Shown: positions 1 to 5,898 of the stretch, in pieces
Numbering within the stretch: the first letter of the stretch is position 1
Layout: each line of letters starts with the position of its first letter
Source of the DNA: DATKCA01 sp035544675
Lineage (GTDB): Bacteria > Acidobacteriota > Thermoanaerobaculia > Gp7-AA8
Assembly (NCBI GenBank): GCA_035544675.1
Contig: DATKCA010000183.1
Span: 1-14,401, forward strand
Reading direction: 5' to 3'
Length of the DNA: 14,401 nucleotides
Made by a program: the position numbers and the translations under genes
Notes under the pieces: generated by a model
What the model was told of the DNA's origin: nothing
Database searches by the model: none
Seen by the model: the letters and a program-made list of their open reading frames with translations, nothing else

Positions 1-112
1 TTCATCCTTCATCCTTCATCCTTCATCCTTCATCCTTCATCCTTCATCCTTCATCCTTCATCCTTCATCCTTCATCCTTCATCCTTCATCCTTCATCCTT
101 CATCCTTCATCC
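1..112. repeat. Heptanucleotide tandem repeat (TTCATCC)x16
   Basis: Sixteen uninterrupted, identical copies of TTCATCC fill the first 112 bases. The array starts at the window edge, so its true length is unknown. The unit is 7 bp, so it cannot encode a simple peptide repeat in one frame; read continuously it would cycle through all three. It ends 7 bp before the promoter-like box of the first gene (TGCTATGCT, 120-128). The same heptamer recurs at 11043-11158. It resembles the short tandemly repeated heptamers (STRR) described in filamentous cyanobacteria, but I make no claim of common origin. Its function is unknown, and slippage would make copy number variable. Confidence 0.97.
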
Positions 113-119
113 AGCCCGC

Positions 120-128
120 TGCTATGCT
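120..128 (+). promoter_or_regulatory. Extended -10-like box before the first gene
   Basis: TGCTATGCT matches an extended -10 (TGN followed by TANNNT). It ends 7 nt before the ATG at 136, with the pyrimidine-rich spacer CCCCGCC between. Transcription would start at or next to the ATG, giving a leaderless mRNA. The box and spacer closely resemble those before the lipoprotein gene at 2790 (TGCTACCCT then TCCCGCCGTC). No convincing -35 is seen, since the upstream DNA is the heptamer array. This is a motif-based inference only. Confidence 0.45.
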
Positions 129-135
129 CCCCGCC

Positions 136-687
136 ATGCTCGAGGACTTCCTCCAGCCGCTTTACCAGGATGTCGACGGCGTGTCCCGTTTCCCTGATGC
201 GCAGCGCGTGGCCCTGATCGCGCGCGCCATTCACACGCCTCGATCCGAGGAAGAGCGGCGCCACTTCGAGCTCCTCCTGCTGTTCCATCCTCTCGGCAAA
301 TGGCTCGAGAAAGTGGGCAATGTCTCGCGCGTGACGCTGACCTTTCCGGACGTCTCCGACGCGGATCTGCGCGGCGTCGCGCAGTCGATCCGGCGGCTGG
401 AGGGGCCGGTCACGCCGGCCGAGCGTGCCGTCGCGGCGGCCATCCTCATCGACAACTCCGGCGTGCGCGGTCTCGGCCAGCGGTTTGCCGCGGCGCGGCG
501 CGAAGGGCAGTCGATCACCGACGTGGTCCGCGAAGCCGTCGCCGACGCGTGGATTCCCGAGTGGGTGCCGGAGGCCGCGCGGGAGTGGCTGGGGCGGCGG
601 TACGAGTCCCGGCGCCGCTTCTGCGCGGCGGTGCTGGAAGAGCTCGCGCTCGGCGATCAGGTCCGGACCACGCCGGCGCGCGTGTAG
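136..687 (+). CDS. Hypothetical protein, mostly helical, about 183 aa
   Basis: I do not recognise a family. The protein is soluble, with no signal peptide or membrane segment, and is rich in charged helices. The middle (FHPLGKWLEKVGN, then a V/T/D-rich stretch) and a C-terminal half with EWVPEAAREWLGRR look like a folded alpha-helical domain. An ATG at 124 is in frame, but it lies inside the TATGCT box, so the ATG at 136 (MLEDFLQPLY) is preferred as a leaderless start; no Shine-Dalgarno precedes either. Codon use is normal for the window, with strong G/C at third positions, which supports a real gene. Its last 31 bp overlap the end of the convergent HD-GYP gene. It could be a conserved lineage-specific protein; function unknown. 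Confidence 0.72.
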   Translation: MLEDFLQPLYQDVDGVSRFPDAQRVALIARAIHTPRSEEERRHFELLLLFHPLGKWLEKVGNVSRVTLTFPDVSDADLRGVAQSIRRLEGPVTPAERAVAAAILIDNSGVRGLGQRFAAARREGQSITDVVREAVADAWIPEWVPEAAREWLGRRYESRRRFCAAVLEELALGDQVRTTPARV

Positions 688-2579
688 ACCTTCGACTCGA
701 CGAACAGCTCGACCAGGGCCGGGTCGAGGAGGCCGTCGTTCACTTCCATGCGCAGGATGTCGATGGCCCGATCGGTCGACACCGCGCGCTTGTACGGGCG
801 GTCGTTCGCCGTCAGCGCGTCGTAGATGTCGGAGACGGTCATCATCCGCGACTGCAGCGGGATGCCGTCGGCGCTGAGCTTGCGCGGGTACCCGCGCCCG
901 TTGAGCTTCTCGTGATGCGCGTAGGCGATGTCGGGAACCGCCACGAGATCCTTCGTCCAGGGGATCTTCTGGAGGAAGTTGAACGTGTGCGTGACGTGGC
1001 TCTCGATCTCGCCGCGCTCGTGCGCATCGAGGTTCCCCTTGCGGATGGACAGGATCTTCGCCTCGCCCTGGTTCAGCAGCAGCCGCTTGTCGCCGCGGAT
1101 GTCGTCGAACTCGCGCCGGGCCAGCTGCTGCAGGTAGTTGAACTCCCCTTCCGGCAGCACCGTCGGCTCGTTCGACTGCGACACGAACGCGAAGTCGGTC
1201 TGCAGCCGCAGCAGCTCCTCCTGCACTTCCTTGTCCGTCCGGCTCGCGAACTCGCCGTAGCCCTCCCGGCCGTATTTCGTCAGGTACTCGAGCCTGCGCT
1301 TGTTCCCCTCGTTCTCGACCGACTTCATGACGTAGTCGAACCGGGCCCGGATGGTCTCGAGCTGCAGGGGGTAGAGCTTCTTCTCCTTCACCAGGATCTG
1401 CTCGCGAACGCCGACCTTGCCGAAGTCGTGCAGCAGCGATGCGTAGCGGATCTCCCTCACCTGGTCACTGCTGAAACGCACCTCGCGGTACTTGCCGAAG
1501 TCGACGCGGTCGATCACCTGGGCCAGCTCCACGGTCAGGTCAGCCACGCGGAAGGAGTGACCGGACGTGGTCGGGTCGCGCTGCTCGATCGCTGTGACCG
1601 CCGCGGTGACGAACCCCTCGAAGAGGCGCTCGATCGACTCGTACAGCAGGTTGTTCTCGACCGCCACCGCGGCCTGCCCGGAGAGCGAGCGCATCAGCTC
1701 GACCGTCTCCTGATCGAACGGGATCACTTCGTCCGGCACGGTTGCGGCGGTGAGCTTGGCGGGCGCGCCGACTCGCTTGCGGTTGATGAGCTGCAAAACG
1801 CCGATCGTGTCGCCGCCGTGATTCGTCATCGGAAAGACCAGCAGCGACTTCGTCAGGTAGTTGTTCGTCTCGTCGAACGAGCGGTTGATCGTGTATTCGG
1901 CGTCCGGAGGCAGGTTGTACGCGTCGTCGATGACCAGCGTCTCGCCGGTCATGGCCACGTAGCCGGCCAGGCTGTTCCGCGTGATCGGCAGGACCTTTTC
2001 CTCGAAGTCGACGTCGATCGAGTCGTTCTGCGCCAGCTTCCACCGCAGAAACCGGCCGCTCCCTTCGTCATCGAGCAGGTAGAGCGATCCGGCGTCCGCG
2101 CGCGAGAGCTCCAGCGCCTTGCTCAGGATCATCGTCAGCAGCGCGGCGTGGTTCCGTTCCGTGGACAGCGCAATGCCGACTTCGCTCATTTCGCGCAGCT
2201 CCCGCGTCCGGTCGGCCAGCTGCCGCTCCAGCTGATCGGCGCGCATCTTCTGATACAGGAACTGGTACGCCCGCTTGACTCCGCTCAGCAGCACTGCCGG
2301 CGAGGGGTCCTCCGGCAGATGCAGATAGACGCTGTCTTCCCCGAGCCACCTCGGCTGTTCGGACAGGCCGACGCCGACGATGGCCGTGCGCAAGTCGAAC
2401 ACGAGCCCGCGGCCGTTGCCGCGGATGGCCGGGTCGACCAGGACGACGCGCATCGTCTCCCCGTCCACACCAAGATCCTCGAGGCTCTTCACGGATCGCG
2501 GCGCGATCGACTCACGCAGGAGCGCGTCGACGTACCGGCCGATCGGAAAGCTCTCGGAGTGGAGCAGTGTCAGCTGCAT
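657..2579 (-). CDS. GAF and HD-GYP domain phosphodiesterase/response regulator-like protein
   Basis: This 640-aa cytoplasmic protein is probably a cyclic-di-GMP (or related cyclic dinucleotide) phosphodiesterase. Residues 1-105 look like a degenerate receiver (VVLVDP near 45-50, then LPEDPSPAVLLSGVKRA), without a clear phospho-accepting Asp pattern. A coiled linker (about 108-135) leads to a GAF domain (about 138-312). The HD-GYP domain opens with IEQRDPTTSGHSFRV (331-345). HD is at 384-385, followed by HHEKLNGRGYP (555-565) and SDIYDALTANDRPYK (583-597). The GYP signature and metal ligands are intact, so it is likely catalytic. HD and HHE lie about 171 residues apart, roughly 100 more than usual, because of an insert at about 410-505. 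HD-GYP proteins with such an insert occur in other bacteria as far as I recall. It starts at an ATG with no evident Shine-Dalgarno. Confidence 0.93.
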   Translation of the reverse strand: MQLTLLHSESFPIGRYVDALLRESIAPRSVKSLEDLGVDGETMRVVLVDPAIRGNGRGLVFDLRTAIVGVGLSEQPRWLGEDSVYLHLPEDPSPAVLLSGVKRAYQFLYQKMRADQLERQLADRTRELREMSEVGIALSTERNHAALLTMILSKALELSRADAGSLYLLDDEGSGRFLRWKLAQNDSIDVDFEEKVLPITRNSLAGYVAMTGETLVIDDAYNLPPDAEYTINRSFDETNNYLTKSLLVFPMTNHGGDTIGVLQLINRKRVGAPAKLTAATVPDEVIPFDQETVELMRSLSGQAAVAVENNLLYESIERLFEGFVTAAVTAIEQRDPTTSGHSFRVADLTVELAQVIDRVDFGKYREVRFSSDQVREIRYASLLHDFGKVGVREQILVKEKKLYPLQLETIRARFDYVMKSVENEGNKRRLEYLTKYGREGYGEFASRTDKEVQEELLRLQTDFAFVSQSNEPTVLPEGEFNYLQQLARREFDDIRGDKRLLLNQGEAKILSIRKGNLDAHERGEIESHVTHTFNFLQKIPWTKDLVAVPDIAYAHHEKLNGRGYPRKLSADGIPLQSRMMTVSDIYDALTANDRPYKRAVSTDRAIDILRMEVNDGLLDPALVELFVESKVYTRAGVVRT

Positions 2580-2684
2580 CGATGTGTGGGGTTACTCGGG
2601 GTCCAACCGGAGCCGCCGGAGCGATCTTCCATGAAGCTCAACACACACATCTCCGCGCCGCTCCCGCGCTCGATTATCGCACTG

Positions 2685-2712
2685 CCAGGGCCCTGGGCCC
2701 TAGTTCCTGGAC
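2685..2712. repeat. Degenerate heptamer run (CCTNNNN) with 12-bp palindrome
   Basis: Read in steps of seven, the sequence is CCAGGGC, CCTGGGC, CCTAGTT, CCTGGAC. Each unit starts CCT (once CCA), as do the perfect arrays elsewhere in the window. The first two units also create the palindrome CCAGGGCCCTGG. With four degenerate units this may be chance. I list it because the period and the CCT anchor agree with the unambiguous arrays. Confidence 0.35.
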
Positions 2713-2739
2713 GTTCAGAAAAACCGACAGCCACGTTCC

Positions 2740-2754
2740 CCTGACGCCTGAGGC
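2740..2754. repeat. 15-bp motif CCTGACGCCTGAGGC, copy 1
   Basis: This 15-mer is identical to the one at 4131-4145. It consists of two heptamers (CCTGACG, CCTGAGG) plus C, fitting the CCTNNNN pattern of the tandem arrays. Both copies lie upstream of plus-strand genes: 35 bp before the ATG of the cytochrome-like lipoprotein, and 39 bp before the ATG of the zinc-ribbon membrane protein. It could be a short relic of a heptamer array or an operator; nothing in the sequence decides between them. Confidence 0.5.
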
Positions 2755-2770
2755 CCCCGAGACCCGAGCC

Positions 2771-2779
2771 TGCTACCCT
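2771..2779 (+). promoter_or_regulatory. Extended -10-like box before the lipoprotein gene
   Basis: TGCTACCCT fits TGN-TANNNT and ends 10 nt before the ATG at 2790. The spacer TCCCGCCGTC contains no ribosome binding site, so the transcript would be leaderless or nearly so. The box plus spacer nearly matches that at 120-135. No clear -35 element is seen. Confidence 0.45.
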
Positions 2780-2789
2780 TCCCGCCGTC

Positions 2790-3221
2790 ATGCCCAAGGT
2801 AACAGTTGCAATACTACTCTGCCTTCTCCTCGGTTGTGGAAAGCTGAACGAGATCACCGCGCCGGACGATGACAGCGGCGGCGGCCCTCCTCCAGATCCG
2901 GCGGCGACCTTCACCCGCGTGCAGTCCGAGATCTTCACGCCGTCGTGTGCGGTCCTCGGATGTCACGACACGATCGGCCGGCAGTCGGATCTCATCCTCT
3001 CCACCGGCCGCTCCTACAGCGAGATCGTGAACCGCCCCAGCGTGCAGATGCCCAGTCTCCGCCGCGTGCAGCCGAACGATCCGAACAACTCCTATCTCTA
3101 TCGCAAGCTGACCGGGGTCGGCATCGTCGACGAGCGGATGCCCCAGTTCGGCCCACCCCTGCCTGCCGACAAGCTCGCCCTCGTGCGAGACTGGATTCGC
3201 CGAGGAGCGCCGAATGATTAG
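2790..3221 (+). CDS. Cytochrome-c-like lipoprotein with CX4CH motif
   Basis: This 143-aa secreted lipoprotein has a hydrophobic signal segment (residues 4-15) ending in the lipobox LLGC, so Cys16 should be lipidated. A Ser/Gly/Pro-rich linker (about 26-38) precedes a small domain with SCAVLGCHDT (52-61). That is a Cys-X4-Cys-His motif, rather than the classical CXXCH. It then has PNDPNNSYLYRKLTG (95-109), RMPQFGPPL (116-124) and WIRRGAPND at the end. This order matches planctomycete-type cytochrome C (PSCyt1-like) domains, where the Cys pair and His bind haem and a Met may be an axial ligand. Haem attachment through CX4CH is inferred. The downstream barrel gene overlaps its last 8 bp, so they are probably co-transcribed. 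Role: likely periplasmic electron transfer or haem sensing. Confidence 0.85.
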   Translation: MPKVTVAILLCLLLGCGKLNEITAPDDDSGGGPPPDPAATFTRVQSEIFTPSCAVLGCHDTIGRQSDLILSTGRSYSEIVNRPSVQMPSLRRVQPNDPNNSYLYRKLTGVGIVDERMPQFGPPLPADKLALVRDWIRRGAPND

Positions 3222-4056
3222 GTCCTGGGTGATGCTCGTGGCCCTGGCCGGATCGACGGCCTTCGCGCAGGATCGCGTGACGCCGGTGCCGCCGATTCCG
3301 CTCGGCGACACGCTGCTCACGCTGCCGACTTCCCACATCCCCGCGGCCGGGACCTGGGAAACGAAGTTCTCCCACCGCTTCAACCAGTCCATCGACGAGG
3401 GCGAGGCATTCCGCTCCTTCTTCGGCCTCGACAGCGGCGCGAACGTCGGCATCGGGCTCTCCTTTACGCCGGTCAGCAGGTTTCAGCTCTCGATCCTGCG
3501 CAGCAACGTGCTCGACACGTACGAGCTCGCCGGCAAGTACGTCCTGTTCCAGCAGGCGCGGGCGATCCCTTTCTCCGCTGCGTTGCGCGGCGGTGTCGAC
3601 GTCCGGACCGAAGAGTCGCTCGACGATCGCACGTCGTTCTTCGGCCAGGCCATTCTGTCGCGGCAGTTCGGCCGCCGTGTTGCGCTGTTCGTGCAGCCGA
3701 CGTTCGTCACGGATGCCGGCCGCGCGGCCGGCGCCGAAACGTCCGTGGCGCTCTTCGAGAGCGTGTTCAACGTGCCGGTCGGAGTGGCATTCGTGATGAC
3801 GCCACGGCTGAGCCTGATCGCCGAGCTGATCCCTCCCAACCACGACCTCCCCGACGACCTGTCCGCCGACCTGGGATGGGCCGTCGGCGTCAAGAGCGTG
3901 GTCGGAGGCCACTATTTCGAAATCCTCCTGACCAACAGCAACGGAACGACCGTCGATCAGTACGCCACCAGCACCTACCAGGGGGTGCCGTTCCGCAGCG
4001 GCGATCTGCGGCTGGGGTTCAACATCGAGCGGCGGTTCGGGAAGGCCAGGCTCTAG
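3214..4056 (+). CDS. DUF5777-like beta-barrel protein
   Basis: This 280-aa protein has a typical signal peptide (residues 1-18, probable cleavage TAFA|QD). Thereafter it shows alternating hydrophobic/polar strands typical of an outer-membrane barrel and ends in IERRFGKARL. The segment HIPAAGTWETKFSHRFNQ (41-58), followed by FFGLDSGANVGIGLSF (69-84), resembles the start of the DUF5777 family, in which an (I/S)HRF motif and an FGLD motif precede the barrel strands. That family often lies next to cytochrome-c-like and YceI-like genes, and here it overlaps the cytochrome-like lipoprotein by 8 bp, supporting a joint envelope function. The molecular role is unknown. The stop codon abuts a CCTTAGK heptamer array. 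Confidence 0.85.
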   Translation: MIRSWVMLVALAGSTAFAQDRVTPVPPIPLGDTLLTLPTSHIPAAGTWETKFSHRFNQSIDEGEAFRSFFGLDSGANVGIGLSFTPVSRFQLSILRSNVLDTYELAGKYVLFQQARAIPFSAALRGGVDVRTEESLDDRTSFFGQAILSRQFGRRVALFVQPTFVTDAGRAAGAETSVALFESVFNVPVGVAFVMTPRLSLIAELIPPNHDLPDDLSADLGWAVGVKSVVGGHYFEILLTNSNGTTVDQYATSTYQGVPFRSGDLRLGFNIERRFGKARL

Positions 4057-4057
4057 T

Positions 4058-4099
4058 CCTTAGGCCTTAGTCCTTAGGCCTTAGTCCTTAGGCCTTAGG
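4058..4099. repeat. Heptanucleotide tandem repeat CCTTAGK x6
   Basis: Six consecutive heptamers alternate CCTTAGG and CCTTAGT (the last two are both CCTTAGG), giving a 14-bp super-period. The preceding seven bases, CTCTAGT (4051-4057), contain the TAG stop of the barrel gene in the same register, so the array begins at that stop codon. The unit is 7 bp, like the TTCATCC arrays, but with different letters. The motif contains AGGCCT palindromes (CCTTAGGCCTTAGT), so single strands could fold. Function unknown. Confidence 0.95.
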
Positions 4100-4108
4100 G
4101 GTTTGGCG

Positions 4109-4117
4109 TGGTATCCT
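4109..4117 (+). promoter_or_regulatory. Extended -10-like box TGGTATCCT
   Basis: TGGTATCCT fits TGN-TANNNT and lies between the CCTTAGK array and the zinc-ribbon membrane protein gene. Transcription from it would begin near 4124, leaving a leader of about 60 nt to the ATG at 4185. Unlike the other boxes in this window, it is not directly before the start codon. No good -35 is visible. Confidence 0.3.
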
Positions 4118-4130
4118 GACAGGTCTAACA

Positions 4131-4145
4131 CCTGACGCCTGAGGC
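4131..4145. repeat. 15-bp motif CCTGACGCCTGAGGC, copy 2
   Basis: Identical to 2740-2754. Here it lies between the -10-like box TGGTATCCT (4109-4117) and the ATG at 4185. If that box is used, the motif would be in the 5' leader. It comprises two CCTNNNN heptamers. Confidence 0.5.
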
Positions 4146-4184
4146 TTGAAACATGGCCGCTCGTTTGCACAAATAAGACACCAG

Positions 4185-5192
4185 ATGCGATGCCCGGAAT
4201 GCAATGCTCTCAATGAGGTCACGGCGACCTCCTGCAGCAGTTGCGGACTGCTTTTGTTCCAGGCTTTGCCGAAGCGCCGATCCGAGGATTACGCGGGTCA
4301 GAAGCGGCGCTCGGCGGACAAGGAATCGGCGATCTGCAGGTTCTGCGAGGGCGAGATTGCGGCCACCGCCATCCGGTGCATGCACTGTTCGGAGATCGTC
4401 AACGACGAGTACTACCGGCAGCGAGCCGCAAAGCTGCGCAGCCGCATCAACTACGCCAGCTGGGTGGCCTATCTCTTCGGCCTCGGCGCGCTTCTGGTGT
4501 TCCGGCCGGTCGGCCTGCTGTCCATCGCGGCCGGCCTTCTGCTCTCGATCCTGTACTACGCGATTCCAGTGGAGCCACCGCCTTCGGCGAAACAGAAAAG
4601 GCGCTCCTCCCTCTCCACGCTGATTCGCAAGCAGCTCAGGATGGAGCGGGTGTCCATCCCCATCCCTGCGCTTCGCAACAAGAAGCTGGTGTTCGTCGGC
4701 ACGCCTCTCATCGCGGCGATCGTCGGCTACTCGGCGAACCTCGTTCTTCTGCAGGAGCCGATGAACGAGGTGCTGAAGAACAACGCCGCGTTCCAGGGGA
4801 TGAAAGTCTCGGCGCACTACCAGTACTGGATCGTTCCGGGCGTGGTCGTGTACGACCTGCGGTCCCTCGGCGTCCGCCAGACGCCCATCGACGTCCACAC
4901 GGCGTTCCTCGAGTTCGCCAAGGAGCTGAAGGACAAGCGATACAAGCGGGTGGACCTGTCATACAAGGGAACGACGAAGTTCTCGATCGACGGCGGGTCG
5001 TTCAACAAGCTCGGCGCGGAGTACGCGAAGCGCAACTTCGACTACGTCCTCTACTCGTTCCCGCAGCTGTTTCAACCGGCGAACGGCTCGACCAAGGTCA
5101 CCGGCGAGTCCGAGCGCGACGAACTGCTGAACTTCCACCGCCAGTGGTACGGCGACGACCCGATGACGAAGGCCGTCACAAACGGGCTGTAG
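4185..5192 (+). CDS. Membrane protein with two zinc ribbons and an unknown soluble C-terminal domain
   Basis: This is a 335-aa protein starting MRCPEC. Two zinc-ribbon-type Cys quartets are visible: C3, C6, C17, C20 and C51, C54, C65, C68. Hydrophobic segments at about 90-106 and 108-128 form a probable helical hairpin (YASWVAYLFGLGALLVF, then LLSIAAGLLLSILYYAI). A third segment at about 168-190 follows a basic linker. The C-terminal domain (about 192-335) is soluble, rich in Tyr and Lys, and not recognised. The ATG at 4185 is preferred over an in-frame TTG at 4146, because the first ribbon begins immediately after it and there is no ribosome binding site before the TTG. It stands alone between a heptamer array and a palindromic element. 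Function unknown; the ribbons suggest metal-stabilised protein or nucleic-acid contacts on the cytoplasmic side. Confidence 0.85.
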   Translation: MRCPECNALNEVTATSCSSCGLLLFQALPKRRSEDYAGQKRRSADKESAICRFCEGEIAATAIRCMHCSEIVNDEYYRQRAAKLRSRINYASWVAYLFGLGALLVFRPVGLLSIAAGLLLSILYYAIPVEPPPSAKQKRRSSLSTLIRKQLRMERVSIPIPALRNKKLVFVGTPLIAAIVGYSANLVLLQEPMNEVLKNNAAFQGMKVSAHYQYWIVPGVVVYDLRSLGVRQTPIDVHTAFLEFAKELKDKRYKRVDLSYKGTTKFSIDGGSFNKLGAEYAKRNFDYVLYSFPQLFQPANGSTKVTGESERDELLNFHRQWYGDDPMTKAVTNGL

Positions 5193-5285
5193 TCATTCCG
5201 AGCGTAGCGAGGAATCCGGGTGGCACGGGTGGTGCGAGATCGCGCCACCCCTCCGCCCGGATCCCTCGCTCACGCTCGGGATGAC
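5192..5285. repeat. Palindromic element (GTCATTCCGAGCG family), copy 1, at a convergent junction
   Basis: The left arm (5192-5220) starts GTCATTCCGAGCGTAGCGAG. The right arm (5256-5285) is its imperfect inverse, whose complement starts GTCATCCCGAGCGTGAGCGA. The arms differ by one inserted base (GCGTAGCG versus GCGTGAGCG) and a few substitutions. Between them, GGGTGGC (5218-5224) and GCGCCACCC (5242-5250) can extend the stem. The element occupies almost exactly the space between the stop codon of the zinc-ribbon membrane protein (5190-5192) and that of the convergent HAD gene (5288-5290). A long hairpin here could act as a two-way transcription terminator, though there is no T-tract. A second copy lies at 14189-14277 in the opposite orientation. 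Confidence 0.93.
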
Positions 5286-5287
5286 AT

Positions 5288-5896
5288 CTACAGCAGCCCT
5301 TCCCCTTCCAGCAGCCGCACCAGGTCCGCCGATCCGGTGAACTGATACGACCGGATGCCGACGCGGCGCGCGGCGATCACGTTCTCGATCAGATCGTCGA
5401 CGAACACCGTATCCCCCGCCGTGGCCTCGATGGCCTGAAGTGCGGCGCGGTAGATCTCCGGATCGGGCTTGGCCACACCGAATCGGTACGAGAAGAGGAA
5501 CTTGTCCGTGGGGCGAAAGAGCGCGGCGTACTTGCGGGGGATCACCTCGGCATGCACCTCGTTCGAGTTCGAGAGGAACGCGATGCGGTACTTCTCACGG
5601 ACGCGCTCGAGCACGTGTTCGATTCCCGCGATCGGCCCCTCGAAGAAGTCGCTCCATGTCTCGTGAAAGTCGCGGATGCTGCCGCGGTATCCGGCCTTCT
5701 CGCACACCGACTCGTAGAAGTCCCAGAACGTGACGGTCCCGCGCTCCATGTCACGGTAGCCGCCCGGCTGCTCGAGGATCTGCAGCAGTTCGTCGCGTGT
5801 GGAGGTCGCCTCCCTGCAGACGTTCTCCAGCACGCGCTCGTACGCGAGCTTGATGATCGTGTTGCCGAGGTCGAAGAGGAACCAGGTTGGTGCCAC
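5288..5896 (-). CDS. HAD-superfamily phosphatase, YihX-like
   Basis: This 202-aa cytoplasmic HAD hydrolase has motif I FLFDLGNTII (nucleophile Asp9), motif II LSNSN (Ser109 region), motif III VAKPDPEIY (Lys143) and motif IV FVDD (Asp167/168). Motif I reads DxGNT, not DxDGT. This variant is normal in the YihX branch (FDLGNV), whose E. coli member dephosphorylates alpha-glucose-1-phosphate. Substrate here is unproven. The start is taken as GTG at 5896, two bases after the TAG of the carboxylase gene; AGGA about 7 nt upstream, overlapping the end of that gene, is a plausible ribosome binding site. The open frame extends much further upstream, but that part is antisense-like and out of family. 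It is the last gene of the five-gene minus-strand operon. Confidence 0.88.
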   Translation of the reverse strand: MAPTWFLFDLGNTIIKLAYERVLENVCREATSTRDELLQILEQPGGYRDMERGTVTFWDFYESVCEKAGYRGSIRDFHETWSDFFEGPIAGIEHVLERVREKYRIAFLSNSNEVHAEVIPRKYAALFRPTDKFLFSYRFGVAKPDPEIYRAALQAIEATAGDTVFVDDLIENVIAARRVGIRSYQFTGSADLVRLLEGEGLL

Positions 5897-5898
5897 GG

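Larger units (their letters stand above)
2580..2789. other. Divergent intergenic spacer with palindromes and heptamers
   Basis: This 210-bp gap separates the minus-strand HD-GYP gene from the plus-strand lipoprotein gene and must hold both promoters. It contains a perfect palindrome CCAGGGCCCTGG (2685-2696), a degenerate heptamer run (2685-2712), a CCTGACGCCTGAGGC motif (2740-2754) that recurs at 4131-4145, and the extended -10-like TGCTACCCT (2771-2779). I see no convincing small gene or RNA. Short reading frames cross it, but they begin inside the neighbours. Confidence 0.6.

Noticed and set aside
1..112. CRISPR array
   Set aside because: The units are 7 bp with no spacers between them, and there is no cas gene in the window.
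300..2744. Very long open frame (about 814 codons) on the plus strand, opposite the HD-GYP gene
   Set aside because: It is antisense to a gene with clear domains. Its composition is full of Arg/Val/Leu/Asp/Gln repeats typical of the complement of GC3-rich coding DNA, and no motif is recognisable.
4146..4184. TTG start for the zinc-ribbon membrane protein
   Set aside because: The 13 added residues precede the usual MxCPxC start of the ribbon, and no ribosome binding site is near the TTG. It remains possible.
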